DNA from: Micromonospora chersina
GTDB lineage: Bacteria > Actinomycetota > Actinomycetes > Mycobacteriales > Micromonosporaceae
DNA: 64,000 bases
Direction: 5' to 3'
NCBI RefSeq assembly: GCF_900091475.1
Contig: NZ_FMIB01000002.1
Coordinates: 4,278,001-4,342,000 of the forward strand
The notes under the pieces are model-generated. The model had not been told where the DNA came from and made no database searches. It was given only the letters and a program-made list of their open reading frames with translations. The translations under genes were made by a program, and so were the position numbers. The first letter of the stretch is position 1; each line of letters begins with the position of its first letter. Below are positions 1-7,304 of the stretch, piece by piece.

Positions 1-426
1 GAGTTCGGAGAAGCGGTCGTGCGGGAGCGCCACCCAGTCGGGCGTGGGGATGCCGGCCTCGCGCAGCACCGTTTTGGCGGAGGGCTTGTCCCAGGCGAGC
101 CGGGACGCGCGGGCGTCACAGCCCACGTAGGGCACGTCGCAGAGGTCGAGCACGCCGCGCAGCGAGCCGTCCTCGCCCGTGGCGCCGTGCAGGGCGATCA
201 CCACGGCGTCCGGCGGGTCGGCGGCGAGAGCGGGCAGGAGCGCCACGTCGGCGTCCCGCAGTTCGGCCTCCACGCCGACGGCGCGCAGCGCGTCGAGCAC
301 CCGCCGGCCGGACCGGAGCGAGACGTCCCGCTCGTAGGAGAGGCCGCCGGCGAGCACCAGCACGTGCAGTTCGTCGGTGGCGGCGGATCCGGTCACGGGA
401 GTGTGTGCGGCAGGGCTGACGGCCAT
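1..426 (-). CDS. ddl: D-alanine--D-alanine ligase, N-terminal part (cut by left window edge)
   Basis: The reverse strand from ATG at 426 reads off the left edge, giving about 142 residues. The start of the ATP-grasp ligase is recognisable: a short leader, then a beta strand and 'VLAGGLSYERDVSLRSG', the N-terminal substrate-binding signature of D-Ala-D-Ala ligases. Further on are 'ALHGATGEDGSLRG' and 'YVGCDARASRLAWDKPSAK', which match the conserved central blocks. The enzyme makes the D-Ala-D-Ala dipeptide for peptidoglycan in the cytosol. Its ATG lies 7 nt after the stop of the upstream aminotransferase, so the two are probably co-transcribed. The catalytic C-terminal half is outside the window. 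Actinobacteria may carry more than one ddl paralogue, so this could be a secondary copy. Confidence 0.88.
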   Translation of the reverse strand, partial: MAVSPAAHTPVTGSAATDELHVLVLAGGLSYERDVSLRSGRRVLDALRAVGVEAELRDADVALLPALAADPPDAVVIALHGATGEDGSLRGVLDLCDVPYVGCDARASRLAWDKPSAKTVLREAGIPTPDWVALPHDRFSEL

Positions 427-433
427 GCGGGAA

Positions 434-1747
434 TCATGCCAAGTCGGGACCGGGCGCGTCCGAGCCGCCCTGCCGACGCCGCGGACCCGCGCCGCCGACC
501 GCCCCGAAGACCTTGCGCATGGCGATCTCCTGCTCCATCACGCCGGCCAGCCGGCGGACGCCCTCCCGGATCCGCTCCGGGGGCGGGAAGGAGAAGTTGA
601 GCCGCATGTTGCCGCTGCCGGTCCCGTCGGCGTAGAAGCCGGTGCCCGGCACGTACGCGACCCGGGCGGCGATCGCCCGCGGCATCATCGCCTTGGAGTC
701 CAGGCCGTCGGGCAGGGTCGCCCAGACGAAGAGGCCGCCGGCCGGGGTGGTCCAGGTGGTGCCGTCCGGCATCAGGTCCGCGAGCGCGTCGAGCATGGCG
801 TCGCGGCGCTCCCGGTAGACCTCCCGGTAGACCTTGAGCTGCTGCCGCCAGGGCATGGTGCCGAGGTACGTCGAGACGGCGGCCTGCGCGTAGCCGCTCG
901 GGCAGAGGATCTGCGCCTCGCTGGCGATGACCAGCTTGTCGCGGACGGCGTGCGGGGCGAGGATCCAGCCGACCCGCAGGCCGGGCGCGAACGTCTTCGA
1001 GAAGGTGCTCAGGTAGAAGACACCGTCGCGGCGCCGGGCCCGCAGCGGCGCGGGCGCCTCGCCCTCGAAACCGAGCTGGCCGTACGGGTCGTCCTCCACC
1101 ACCAGCAGCCCGGCGCGCTCGCAGATGTCGAGCACCCGCTCGCGCCGCTCCTCGCTCAGCGTCACGCCGGTCGGGTTCTGGTAGGTGGGGATGGTGTAGA
1201 GGAACTTGACCCGCCGGCCGGCCCGGGCCAGGTCGGCGATGGCCGTCTCCAGCGCCTCCGGGATGAGCCCCTCGTCGTCCATCGGCACGTGCGCCACCTG
1301 GGCCTGGGCGGCCTGGAACACCCCGAGTGCGCCGACGTACGTCGGGCCCTCGGCGAGCACCACGTCCCCCGGGTCCAGGAAGAGGCGGGCCACCAGGTCG
1401 AGCGCCTGCTGGCCGCCGACGGTGACCACCACGTCCTCGGGCGAGGCGCCGCACGACGCGTCGATCCCGGAGAGCGCCATCACCTCGCAGATCCGCTCGC
1501 GCAGCTCCGGGGTGCCCTGGCCGATGCCGTACTGGAGGGTGGTGGCGCCGTGCTCGGCGCCGAGCCGGCCGAGCATCTCGCCGACCGCGTCGAGCGGCAG
1601 CGCCGCGATGTAGGGCGCCCCACCGGCGAGCGAGACGACCTCCGGCCGGCTGGCCACCGCGAACAGTGCCCGGATCTCGGAGGCCGTCATCCCCCGGACC
1701 CGCCGGGCGTACCGGTCGGTGTAGTCGTCGAGCGTCGTGCCGGTCAT
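434..1747 (-). CDS. PLP-dependent aminotransferase (2-aminoadipate/MocR-like fold I)
   Basis: A 437-residue fold-type I aminotransferase without the GntR domain of MocR regulators. Visible signatures are 'VSLAGGAPYI' near the N terminus, 'LQYGIGQGTPELRE', 'TVGGQQALDLVARLFLDPGD', the 'YTIPTYQNPTGVTLS' stretch with the conserved Asn-Pro, 'VVEDDPYGQL' with the PLP-pyridine Asp, and 'YLSTFSKTFAPGLRVGWI' with the Schiff-base lysine. These are typical of 2-aminoadipate or valine-pyruvate type transaminases. The true substrate cannot be read from sequence. The start at 1747 is preferred over an upstream in-frame one because a GAGGTGAT ribosome site precedes it and the family homology begins there. 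Its stop is 7 nt before the ddl start, suggesting one operon, so D-amino acid or cell-wall metabolism is possible but unproven. Confidence 0.85.
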   Translation of the reverse strand: MTGTTLDDYTDRYARRVRGMTASEIRALFAVASRPEVVSLAGGAPYIAALPLDAVGEMLGRLGAEHGATTLQYGIGQGTPELRERICEVMALSGIDASCGASPEDVVVTVGGQQALDLVARLFLDPGDVVLAEGPTYVGALGVFQAAQAQVAHVPMDDEGLIPEALETAIADLARAGRRVKFLYTIPTYQNPTGVTLSEERRERVLDICERAGLLVVEDDPYGQLGFEGEAPAPLRARRRDGVFYLSTFSKTFAPGLRVGWILAPHAVRDKLVIASEAQILCPSGYAQAAVSTYLGTMPWRQQLKVYREVYRERRDAMLDALADLMPDGTTWTTPAGGLFVWATLPDGLDSKAMMPRAIAARVAYVPGTGFYADGTGSGNMRLNFSFPPPERIREGVRRLAGVMEQEIAMRKVFGAVGGAGPRRRQGGSDAPGPDLA

Positions 1748-2040
1748 GACATCACCTCGATCGGGTGTCGGCGGGGCTGCCGCCCGGTGTGGTACCCGCG
1801 ATGCCGGCATCCATGGCGGCGCGCGGGACGCCGGTTGGTCGATCGTAGTCGCCGCCGTCCAGGACCGGGCCCACCATGTGGGTACGTCCACATCCCGGAC
1901 CGGCCGGCTGCCCGCCACGGGTGGGCGTTCGCGCGTCCACTCCCGTAGCGTCAGGTGGGGGCGTACGATCGCTCGTCGGGGGCAGGAAGGCGGCGGGTGA
2001 CCGCGGTGGTGCCCGCTGGCGAGCCATTGGTGGGGTGCTC

Positions 2041-2706
2041 ATGTCGCGACGTCTGGTCAGTCTGACCCTGGACACGCTGGAGGACCTGCCCCGCTCCTGC
2101 CGGCAGTGCGTCTACTGGGAGCTGGACCCGGTCTCCGCCGAGCGCGCGTGCGCCGCCGGCGACCCGGGCCTGGAGAAGGAGGCCTGGGTCTCCCAGACGC
2201 TCCTGGAGTGGGGTTCCTGCGGCAAGCTCGCGTACGTCGACGGCATGCCGGCCGGTTTCGTCATGTACGCCCCACCGGCGTACGTCCCGCGGTCGATGGC
2301 CTTTCCCACCTCGCCGGTCTCCGCGGACGCCGCGCTGCTCATGACCGCCCACGTGGTGCCCGCCTTCGCGGGCGGTGGGTTGGGCCGGATGCTGGTGCAG
2401 GGGGTGGCCCGGGATCTCACCAAGCGGGGCATCAAGGCGATCGAGGCGTTCGGCGACGCGAAGTTCGGCGACGACGGGGACGACCCGACCCGGGCCTGCC
2501 TCGCACCGGCCGACTTCTTCCTGTCGGTGGGCTTCAAGACGGTCCGCCCGCACCCGCGCTACCCCCGGCTGCGGCTAGAGTTGCGCACCGCGCTGAGCTG
2601 GAAGTCCGACGTCGAGTACGCGCTGGAGAAGCTGCTCGGCTCGATGAGCCCGGAGACGCTGCTCCGCCCGGTCCGGCCGGCTCCGGCCACCCGCTCGACC
2701 AGCTGA
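2041..2706 (+). CDS. GNAT-family N-acetyltransferase
   Basis: A 221-residue protein with a GNAT core in its middle: 'AFAGGGLGRMLVQGVARDLTKRGIKAIEAFGD' fits motif A (acetyl-CoA pyrophosphate loop) and 'FFLSVGFKTVR' fits motif B. A Cys-containing N-terminal segment (around residues 20-40, 'CRQCVYW') may be structural. An ATG at 2041 fits the protein start better than the in-frame GTG at 1876, whose translation is low-complexity. This protein type is commonly found between parAB and the trx genes near actinobacterial origins, which agrees with the neighbours here. The substrate is unknown. It converges on the amidase gene with only 15 nt between the stops. Confidence 0.8.
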   Translation: MSRRLVSLTLDTLEDLPRSCRQCVYWELDPVSAERACAAGDPGLEKEAWVSQTLLEWGSCGKLAYVDGMPAGFVMYAPPAYVPRSMAFPTSPVSADAALLMTAHVVPAFAGGGLGRMLVQGVARDLTKRGIKAIEAFGDAKFGDDGDDPTRACLAPADFFLSVGFKTVRPHPRYPRLRLELRTALSWKSDVEYALEKLLGSMSPETLLRPVRPAPATRSTS

Positions 2707-2721
2707 CGGGGCCCGGCGGGC

Positions 2722-3882
2722 TCAGTCCACCACCGTGCCGGCGGCCACCACCGCCCGCAGCTCGCTCACGTCGATGGAGCCGGTGGGCACGTCCCGCTCG
2801 ATCGGGAAGTACATCCGCTGCACGGCGGCGACGATGGCCTCGACCACCCGGTCCCGGAACCGGGGGTCCACGAGCCGGCCCCGGTCGGCCGGCGAGGTCA
2901 GGTAGCCCACCTCGACGCGTACCGCCGGCATCCGGGTCAGCCGCAGCAGGTCCCACGCCTTGGCGTGGGTGCGGCAGTCCCGCAGCCCGGTGCGCGCCAC
3001 GATCTCCCGCTGGACCAGCCCGGCCAGCCGCTCCCCGGTGGCCGAGGTGACGCCGTTGTCGGTGCCGTAGTGGTAGGTGGCCACCCCGTCGGCCTCCGGG
3101 TTGGCGTGCCCGTCGGTGTGCAGCGAGATGAAGACGTCGGCGCCGAGGGAGTTGGCCAGTTGGGCGCGGTCCGCGTCCGGCAGGCAGGTCCGCGGGGACG
3201 GGCCCCGGGTGAGCTGCACCCGTACGCCGGCCGCGGCGAGCCGCCCCTCCAGGCGGCTGGCCAGGTCGTGCACGATGTCCGCCTCGCTCCAGCGCAGCGG
3301 GCCGTCGGGCACGACCACGCCAGGGTCGGTGCCGCCGTGCCCCGGGTCGATCACCACGGTCCGCCCGACCAGTGTGGGCCCGGCCTGTCGGATGGCGTCG
3401 GACTCGCGGAGCCACTGCGGCCGCCCGCCGACCACCTTGCGGCCGAGGCGGCGGAGCGCGTTGATGGTGTGCGGCCCGCACGCCCCGTCCGGTTTCAGCC
3501 CCATCTCCCGCTGGAACTGGGCGACGGCGCGGGAGGTGCGGACGCCGTAGATGGCGTCGGCGCGGCCCACGTCGTACCCCATCTCCAGGAGCCGTTCCTG
3601 GAGCGACCGGACGTCCTCGCCGATGAGCGGCTCGGGGACCGCGTGGTAGAGGGTGCGCGCGCCGAACCGCCAGCGGGCGGCGTCCAGCGCCTGCCAGGTC
3701 TCCGCGCCGACCCGCCCGTCCACGCTGAGGCCGCGGGACTGCTGGAACGCCCGGACCGCGCGTTCGGTCTCCGGGTCGAACTCGTCGCCCCCGCCGCCGG
3801 CCGGGAGCAGTTCCAGGCCGGTGAGTACGGTGCGGATCTCGGCAACGGCGGGTCCCCGGTCACCGGGTCGGATGGGACGCAC
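2722..3882 (-). CDS. cwlM: CwlM-type N-acetylmuramoyl-L-alanine amidase family protein
   Basis: The 386 residues hold two N-terminal peptidoglycan-binding-type repeats (about 1-70 and 85-150), then an Amidase_3 domain (about 173-350). The four expected zinc/catalytic residues are present: His182 (DPGHGG), Glu200, His255 (SLHTDGH) and Glu324 (VEVGYLT). No signal peptide or membrane segment is visible. The GTG at 3882, after an AGAGGGGG ribosome site, fits better than an in-frame start at 4107 with an unrelated leader. In Mycobacterium tuberculosis the protein at the same place beside trxC/trxB2 is CwlM, a cytoplasmic regulator of MurA controlled by PknB. Lack of a signal peptide and the location suggest the same role here rather than wall hydrolysis, which is inference. 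Confidence 0.82.
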   Translation of the reverse strand: MRPIRPGDRGPAVAEIRTVLTGLELLPAGGGGDEFDPETERAVRAFQQSRGLSVDGRVGAETWQALDAARWRFGARTLYHAVPEPLIGEDVRSLQERLLEMGYDVGRADAIYGVRTSRAVAQFQREMGLKPDGACGPHTINALRRLGRKVVGGRPQWLRESDAIRQAGPTLVGRTVVIDPGHGGTDPGVVVPDGPLRWSEADIVHDLASRLEGRLAAAGVRVQLTRGPSPRTCLPDADRAQLANSLGADVFISLHTDGHANPEADGVATYHYGTDNGVTSATGERLAGLVQREIVARTGLRDCRTHAKAWDLLRLTRMPAVRVEVGYLTSPADRGRLVDPRFRDRVVEAIVAAVQRMYFPIERDVPTGSIDVSELRAVVAAGTVVD

Positions 3883-4014
3883 GACGACCCCCCTCTGCAC
3901 GGACGCTGGCTGGCCGGGCACCCCGACGGGGGTTGCTTCCCGCCGCCGAACGCCTAACGGAGCGTACCGTGGCCGGTCACCGAGCGGCCCGGGTTCGGGG
4001 CAGGTCAGGAAAGG

Positions 4015-4054
4015 CGGAACCCCCGTCACCCGGGGCGGGTGGACGGGGGTTCCG
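4015..4054 (-). terminator. Hairpin terminator downstream of trxA
   Basis: A perfect 13-bp stem (arms 4015-4027 and 4042-4054) sits 18 nt beyond the trxA stop on the reverse strand. Inside the loop a further ACCC/GGGT pairing extends it with one unpaired G. There is no clear T run, as is usual for GC-rich actinobacteria. It would separate trxBA from the amidase gene. Confidence 0.7.
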
Positions 4055-4072
4055 GCGGTGTCGGACGTCGGC

Positions 4073-4396
4073 TCAGAGCGCCGACTCGATGAGCTTGACC
4101 AGCTCACCCTTCGGCTTGGCGCCGGCGATGGACTGCACCGGCTCGCCGTTCTTGAAGATGGTCAGGGTCGGCACGGACATCACCCGGTAGGTGCGCGCCG
4201 TCTCGGGGTTCTCGTCGATGTTGAGCTTGACGATGGTGACCTGGTCGCCCATCTCGCCCGCGATCTCCTCCAGCAGCGGCGAGACCTTGCGGCACGGACC
4301 GCACCATTCCGCCCAGAAGTCGACCAGAACCGGCTTGTCGGACTTCAGCACGTCGCTCGCGAAGCTCGCGTCCGTGACCGCCTTGGTTGCTCCCAC
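4073..4396 (-). CDS. trxA: Thioredoxin
   Basis: A 107-residue single-domain thioredoxin. The active-site motif WCGPC lies around residues 31-35 after 'VLVDFWAE', and the conserved cis-proline appears in 'VMSVPTLTIFKNG'. It reduces protein disulfides in the cytosol and is itself reduced by the thioredoxin reductase encoded just upstream. The ATG at 4396 follows the trxB stop by 36 nt with a GGAGGGT ribosome site, so trxB-trxA form an operon transcribed leftward, probably from the sigma-R-type promoter at 5479-5506. Confidence 0.96.
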   Translation of the reverse strand: MGATKAVTDASFASDVLKSDKPVLVDFWAEWCGPCRKVSPLLEEIAGEMGDQVTIVKLNIDENPETARTYRVMSVPTLTIFKNGEPVQSIAGAKPKGELVKLIESAL

Positions 4397-4432
4397 TATG
4401 AACCCTCCTCCGGGACCTTTTCGTACGTTTTT

Positions 4433-5386
4433 TCAGCCTTGCAGGGTGGCGATGAAGCGCTCGGCGTCCAGGGCGGCGGCACACCCCGTGCCGGCCGCCG
4501 TGATCGCCTGCCGGTAGGTGTGGTCGACCACGTCACCGGCGGCGAAGACACCCGGGATGCTCGTCCGGGTGCTGGGCGCCTGCACCTTCACGTACCCCTC
4601 GTCGTCGAGTTCCACCTGGCCGCGGAACAGCTCACTGCGCGGGTCGTGGCCGATCGCCACGAAGACGCCGGTGACGTCGAGCACCTTGGTCTCGCCGGTG
4701 TGCACGTTGCGCACCCGTACGCCGCTGACCTTGCCGTCCTCGCCGAGGATCTCCTCGATCACGCTGTTCCACTCGACCTTGATCTTCTCGTTGCCGAGGG
4801 CGCGGGCGGCCATGATCTTGCTGGCGCGGAACGAGTCGCGGCGGTGGATGATCGTCACCGACTCGGCGAACCGGGTGAGGAAGCTGGCCTCCTCCATCGC
4901 CGAGTCGCCGCCGCCGACCACCACGATGTGCTGGTTGCGGAAGAAGAAGCCGTCACAGGTGGCGCAGGACGACACGCCGTGGCCCAGGTACTCCTGCTCG
5001 CCCGGCACGCCCAGCGGGCGCCAGGCCGAGCCGGTGGAGAGGATGATCGCCTTGGCCCGGTAGGCGGTCTCGCCGACCCAGACGGTGCTGACCGCGTCGG
5101 AGCCGGTCTCGCCGGTGTCCTTGAGCTCGACCCGGGTCACGTCGTCCGTGAGGAACTCGGCGCCGAACCGCTCGGCCTGCTTGCGCATGTTGTCCATCAG
5201 CTCGGGGCCGAGGATGCCGTCCGCGAACCCGGGGAAGTTCTCCACCTCGGTGGTGGTCATCAGCGCGCCGCCGGACTGCACGCCCTCGATGACCAGCGGA
5301 TTGAGGTTGGCGCGCGCGGCATAGACCGCCGCCGTGTAACCGGCCGGCCCGGAGCCGATGATGATCAGGTTGCGGACCTCGTCCAC
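4433..5386 (-). CDS. trxB: Thioredoxin reductase (NADPH)
   Basis: A 317-residue low-molecular-weight thioredoxin reductase. It opens with the FAD-binding '[20 protein letters not shown]', carries the redox disulfide in 'CATCDG', then the NADPH-binding '[15 protein letters not shown]' and the C-terminal FAD motif '[15 protein letters not shown]'. It passes electrons from NADPH to thioredoxin. The start is taken at GTG 5386, preceded by GGGAGACGG; a further upstream in-frame GTG at 5425 lacks a good site. It is the first gene of the trxBA operon, with an oxidative-stress-type promoter in the gap upstream. The length and motif order are standard for the family. Confidence 0.96.
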   Translation of the reverse strand: MDEVRNLIIIGSGPAGYTAAVYAARANLNPLVIEGVQSGGALMTTTEVENFPGFADGILGPELMDNMRKQAERFGAEFLTDDVTRVELKDTGETGSDAVSTVWVGETAYRAKAIILSTGSAWRPLGVPGEQEYLGHGVSSCATCDGFFFRNQHIVVVGGGDSAMEEASFLTRFAESVTIIHRRDSFRASKIMAARALGNEKIKVEWNSVIEEILGEDGKVSGVRVRNVHTGETKVLDVTGVFVAIGHDPRSELFRGQVELDDEGYVKVQAPSTRTSIPGVFAAGDVVDHTYRQAITAAGTGCAAALDAERFIATLQG

Positions 5387-5478
5387 TGCCGTCTCCCGAT
5401 GTGTGTGTTCGTCACCGGCGCGCACCGATGTCGATCCCGAGTGCCGACGGCTCAGCGGCGCCGGCGCCTGACTTGCAG

Positions 5479-5506
5479 AACGTCATCGTACGAAGCGGGG
5501 ATTCCC
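5479..5506 (-). promoter_or_regulatory. Candidate sigma-R/SigH-type promoter of trxBA
   Basis: On the reverse strand GGGAAT (5506-5501) is followed, after 19 nt, by GTT (5481-5479), about 93 nt before the trxB start. The thiol-stress sigma factors SigR (Streptomyces) and SigH (mycobacteria) recognise GGAAT and GTT elements about 18-19 nt apart, and the trx genes are their classic targets. The match is by eye only. Confidence 0.6.
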
Positions 5507-5564
5507 GAGCCGGTCATCCGGTGGGTCACGTCACGTGGCGGGACACGACGGGGTGACCGTGACC

Positions 5565-6533
5565 TCACCCTACCCGCGTGGTGAACCGGGTGTCCGCGCC
5601 GGATCCGGGAACCCCGCACTCGGGTCCGCTCACCCACGCCCACCGTGCGCCGCCCGCGTCCGTGAAGGTGACCACCAGCGCCGGGCTGCCCCGGAACCGG
5701 GCGTAGTCGACCAGGTCGACGGTGAGCGGGGCTGCGCCGTGCTCGGCGCCGATCTCCGACAGGCAGGCGGCCAGCGCCTCGGGGCGGGCGAGCCGCTCCA
5801 GCCCGAACGCCTCCGAGAGCCGCCCTCCGTCCTGCCCCTCGGCGGAGTTCGCCTTGCCGCTCTCCAGCGTCGAGGGTCCGGTGACCCCGGTCCGCATCCC
5901 GAGGAAGCTGTCAACGGTGTAGTCGGTGCCGCTGTGCCGAGCCGGCCCGGTGGTCCGAAACGGCGCGGCGGCCAGCGGGGCGGCCTGGTCGTCGGCCCGG
6001 CTGCCCGCGTTGTCGGCCGCACCGGTGACTCGGCCGGCCCCCGCGTCGACCAGGTGGCTGACCCCGAACCCGACAGCGGTCACCGAGGCGGCGGCCAGCA
6101 CGACCGGACCGGCGATCCGGGCCCAGCGCCGCGAACGGCGCCCCGGTCCGGTGTTCCGGCCCGGCCGGTCGGTCACGCCGGTCGGATGGGTGTTCCGGCT
6201 GGGCTGCGCCGGCACGACGGCCGGCGCCGGGCCCGGCTCGGCCGGGTCGGACGCCGGTTCGCCGGTCGGGGCCGGCCCGGCGCCGGCGAGCGCCGCGTTG
6301 ATCCGGTCCGCCACGGTGGGCGGCAGCTCCGGGGCGGGCTCGGCGGCCCACGCGGCCAGGTCGGCGTCGACCAGCTCGACCGCCCGGGCCAGGGCGCTGT
6401 ACGCCTCGGCCCAGGTCGGGTCCTGCTCGACCAGCCGGGCGACGGTGGCCTGCTCCGGGGTGCCGTCCAGCGCACCGCCGAGGTAGTCGGCGAGCAGGTC
6501 GTGGTCGACCTCGCTGAACTCCCGGGAAGTCAC
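5565..6533 (-). CDS. Anti-sigma factor of SigM (RsmA/RsmM-like), membrane protein
   Basis: A 322-residue protein starting GTG at 6533, which overlaps the sigM stop as GTGA and indicates translational coupling. The N-terminal 100 residues are acidic and helical ('DHDLLADYLGGALDGTPEQATVARLVEQDP'), as in anti-sigma domains. A Pro/Ala linker, an Arg-rich stretch and one membrane segment around residues 150-180 ('AGPVVLAAASVTAVGFGVSHLV') follow, then an extracytoplasmic domain of about 130 residues. The zinc-binding HxxxCxxC of ZAS anti-sigmas is not seen; two cysteines occur in the C-terminal half. Identification rests on position directly after the sigma factor and on the domain layout, since sequence similarity in this family is low. 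Confidence 0.75.
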   Translation of the reverse strand: MTSREFSEVDHDLLADYLGGALDGTPEQATVARLVEQDPTWAEAYSALARAVELVDADLAAWAAEPAPELPPTVADRINAALAGAGPAPTGEPASDPAEPGPAPAVVPAQPSRNTHPTGVTDRPGRNTGPGRRSRRWARIAGPVVLAAASVTAVGFGVSHLVDAGAGRVTGAADNAGSRADDQAAPLAAAPFRTTGPARHSGTDYTVDSFLGMRTGVTGPSTLESGKANSAEGQDGGRLSEAFGLERLARPEALAACLSEIGAEHGAAPLTVDLVDYARFRGSPALVVTFTDAGGARWAWVSGPECGVPGSGADTRFTTRVG

Positions 6534-7261
6534 GTCTCCTCCTGGCTGGCGTCCCGCCGGGACCAACCCGACGTGGATCCGACGCCCTCGGGCGGCCGCG
6601 GGTTCCCGCTGGTGACCGGGGGCACGTCCGCCGGCTCGTCGGAGCCGGTCCGCAGGTGCCCCAGGAGTACGGCCAGCCGGGCCCGCCCCCGCGCGCACCG
6701 GCTCTTCACCGTCCCCTCGGCGACGCCGAGCATGCGGGCCACCTCGGCCACCGGGTAGCCCTGCACGTCCACGAGGACCAGCGCGGCGCGCTGCTCGGCC
6801 GGCAGCGCGGCGAGGGCCTGCCGGACCACCAGGGCGGTGTCGTGGTCCCGGGCCGGCGCGGCCGGCTCCACCCCGCCGGTGTGCCGGCCGGGCTCCCCGT
6901 CGGTGTGCACCCCGTCGGGCAGCGGGACCGTGGCGTGCGTCTGGCGCCGCCGGATCCGGTCCAGGCAGGCGTTGACCACGATCCGGTGCAGCCAGGTGGT
7001 GACCGCCGAGTCGCCCCGGAACCGGGCGGCGGCGCGGTGCGCCGACAGCAGGGCGTCCTGGAGGGCGTCGGCCGCCTCCTCGCGGTCGCCCACCGTGCGC
7101 AGGGCCACCGCCCAGAGCCGGTCGCGGTGCCTGTGGAACAGCTCGGTGAAGGCGTTGCGGTCGCCGGCGACGTGCGCCCGCAGCAGGTCGAGGTCGGACA
7201 CCCCGGCCGGCGGGCCGTCCCCGGTCGCCGGCCCGGGCGTACGCCCACCGCGACCCGCCAT
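6530..7261 (-). CDS. sigM: RNA polymerase ECF sigma factor SigM-like
   Basis: A 243-residue ECF sigma factor. Region 2 is clear from about residue 30 ('AFTELFHRHRDRLWAVALRTVGDREEAADALQDALLSAHRAAARFRGDSAVTTWLHRIVVNACLDRIRRR'), and region 4 runs from about 130 ('LPAEQRAALVLVDVQGYPVAEVARMLGVAEGTVKSRCARGRARLAVLL'). The two are joined by an acidic and His-containing linker. ATG 7261 is chosen over an in-frame start at 7354 that would overlap the upstream gene. Orthologues in this position (between murJ and trxB) are SigM of Streptomyces and mycobacteria. Its stop overlaps the anti-sigma gene by 4 nt. It probably controls envelope or osmotic/oxidative stress genes, which is inferred from position. 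Confidence 0.9.
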   Translation of the reverse strand: MAGRGGRTPGPATGDGPPAGVSDLDLLRAHVAGDRNAFTELFHRHRDRLWAVALRTVGDREEAADALQDALLSAHRAAARFRGDSAVTTWLHRIVVNACLDRIRRRQTHATVPLPDGVHTDGEPGRHTGGVEPAAPARDHDTALVVRQALAALPAEQRAALVLVDVQGYPVAEVARMLGVAEGTVKSRCARGRARLAVLLGHLRTGSDEPADVPPVTSGNPRPPEGVGSTSGWSRRDASQEET

Positions 7262-7304
7262 CACCACGTCCGACGGAGGCGGTGCACCGGGTGCGGCGAG
7301 CGGC

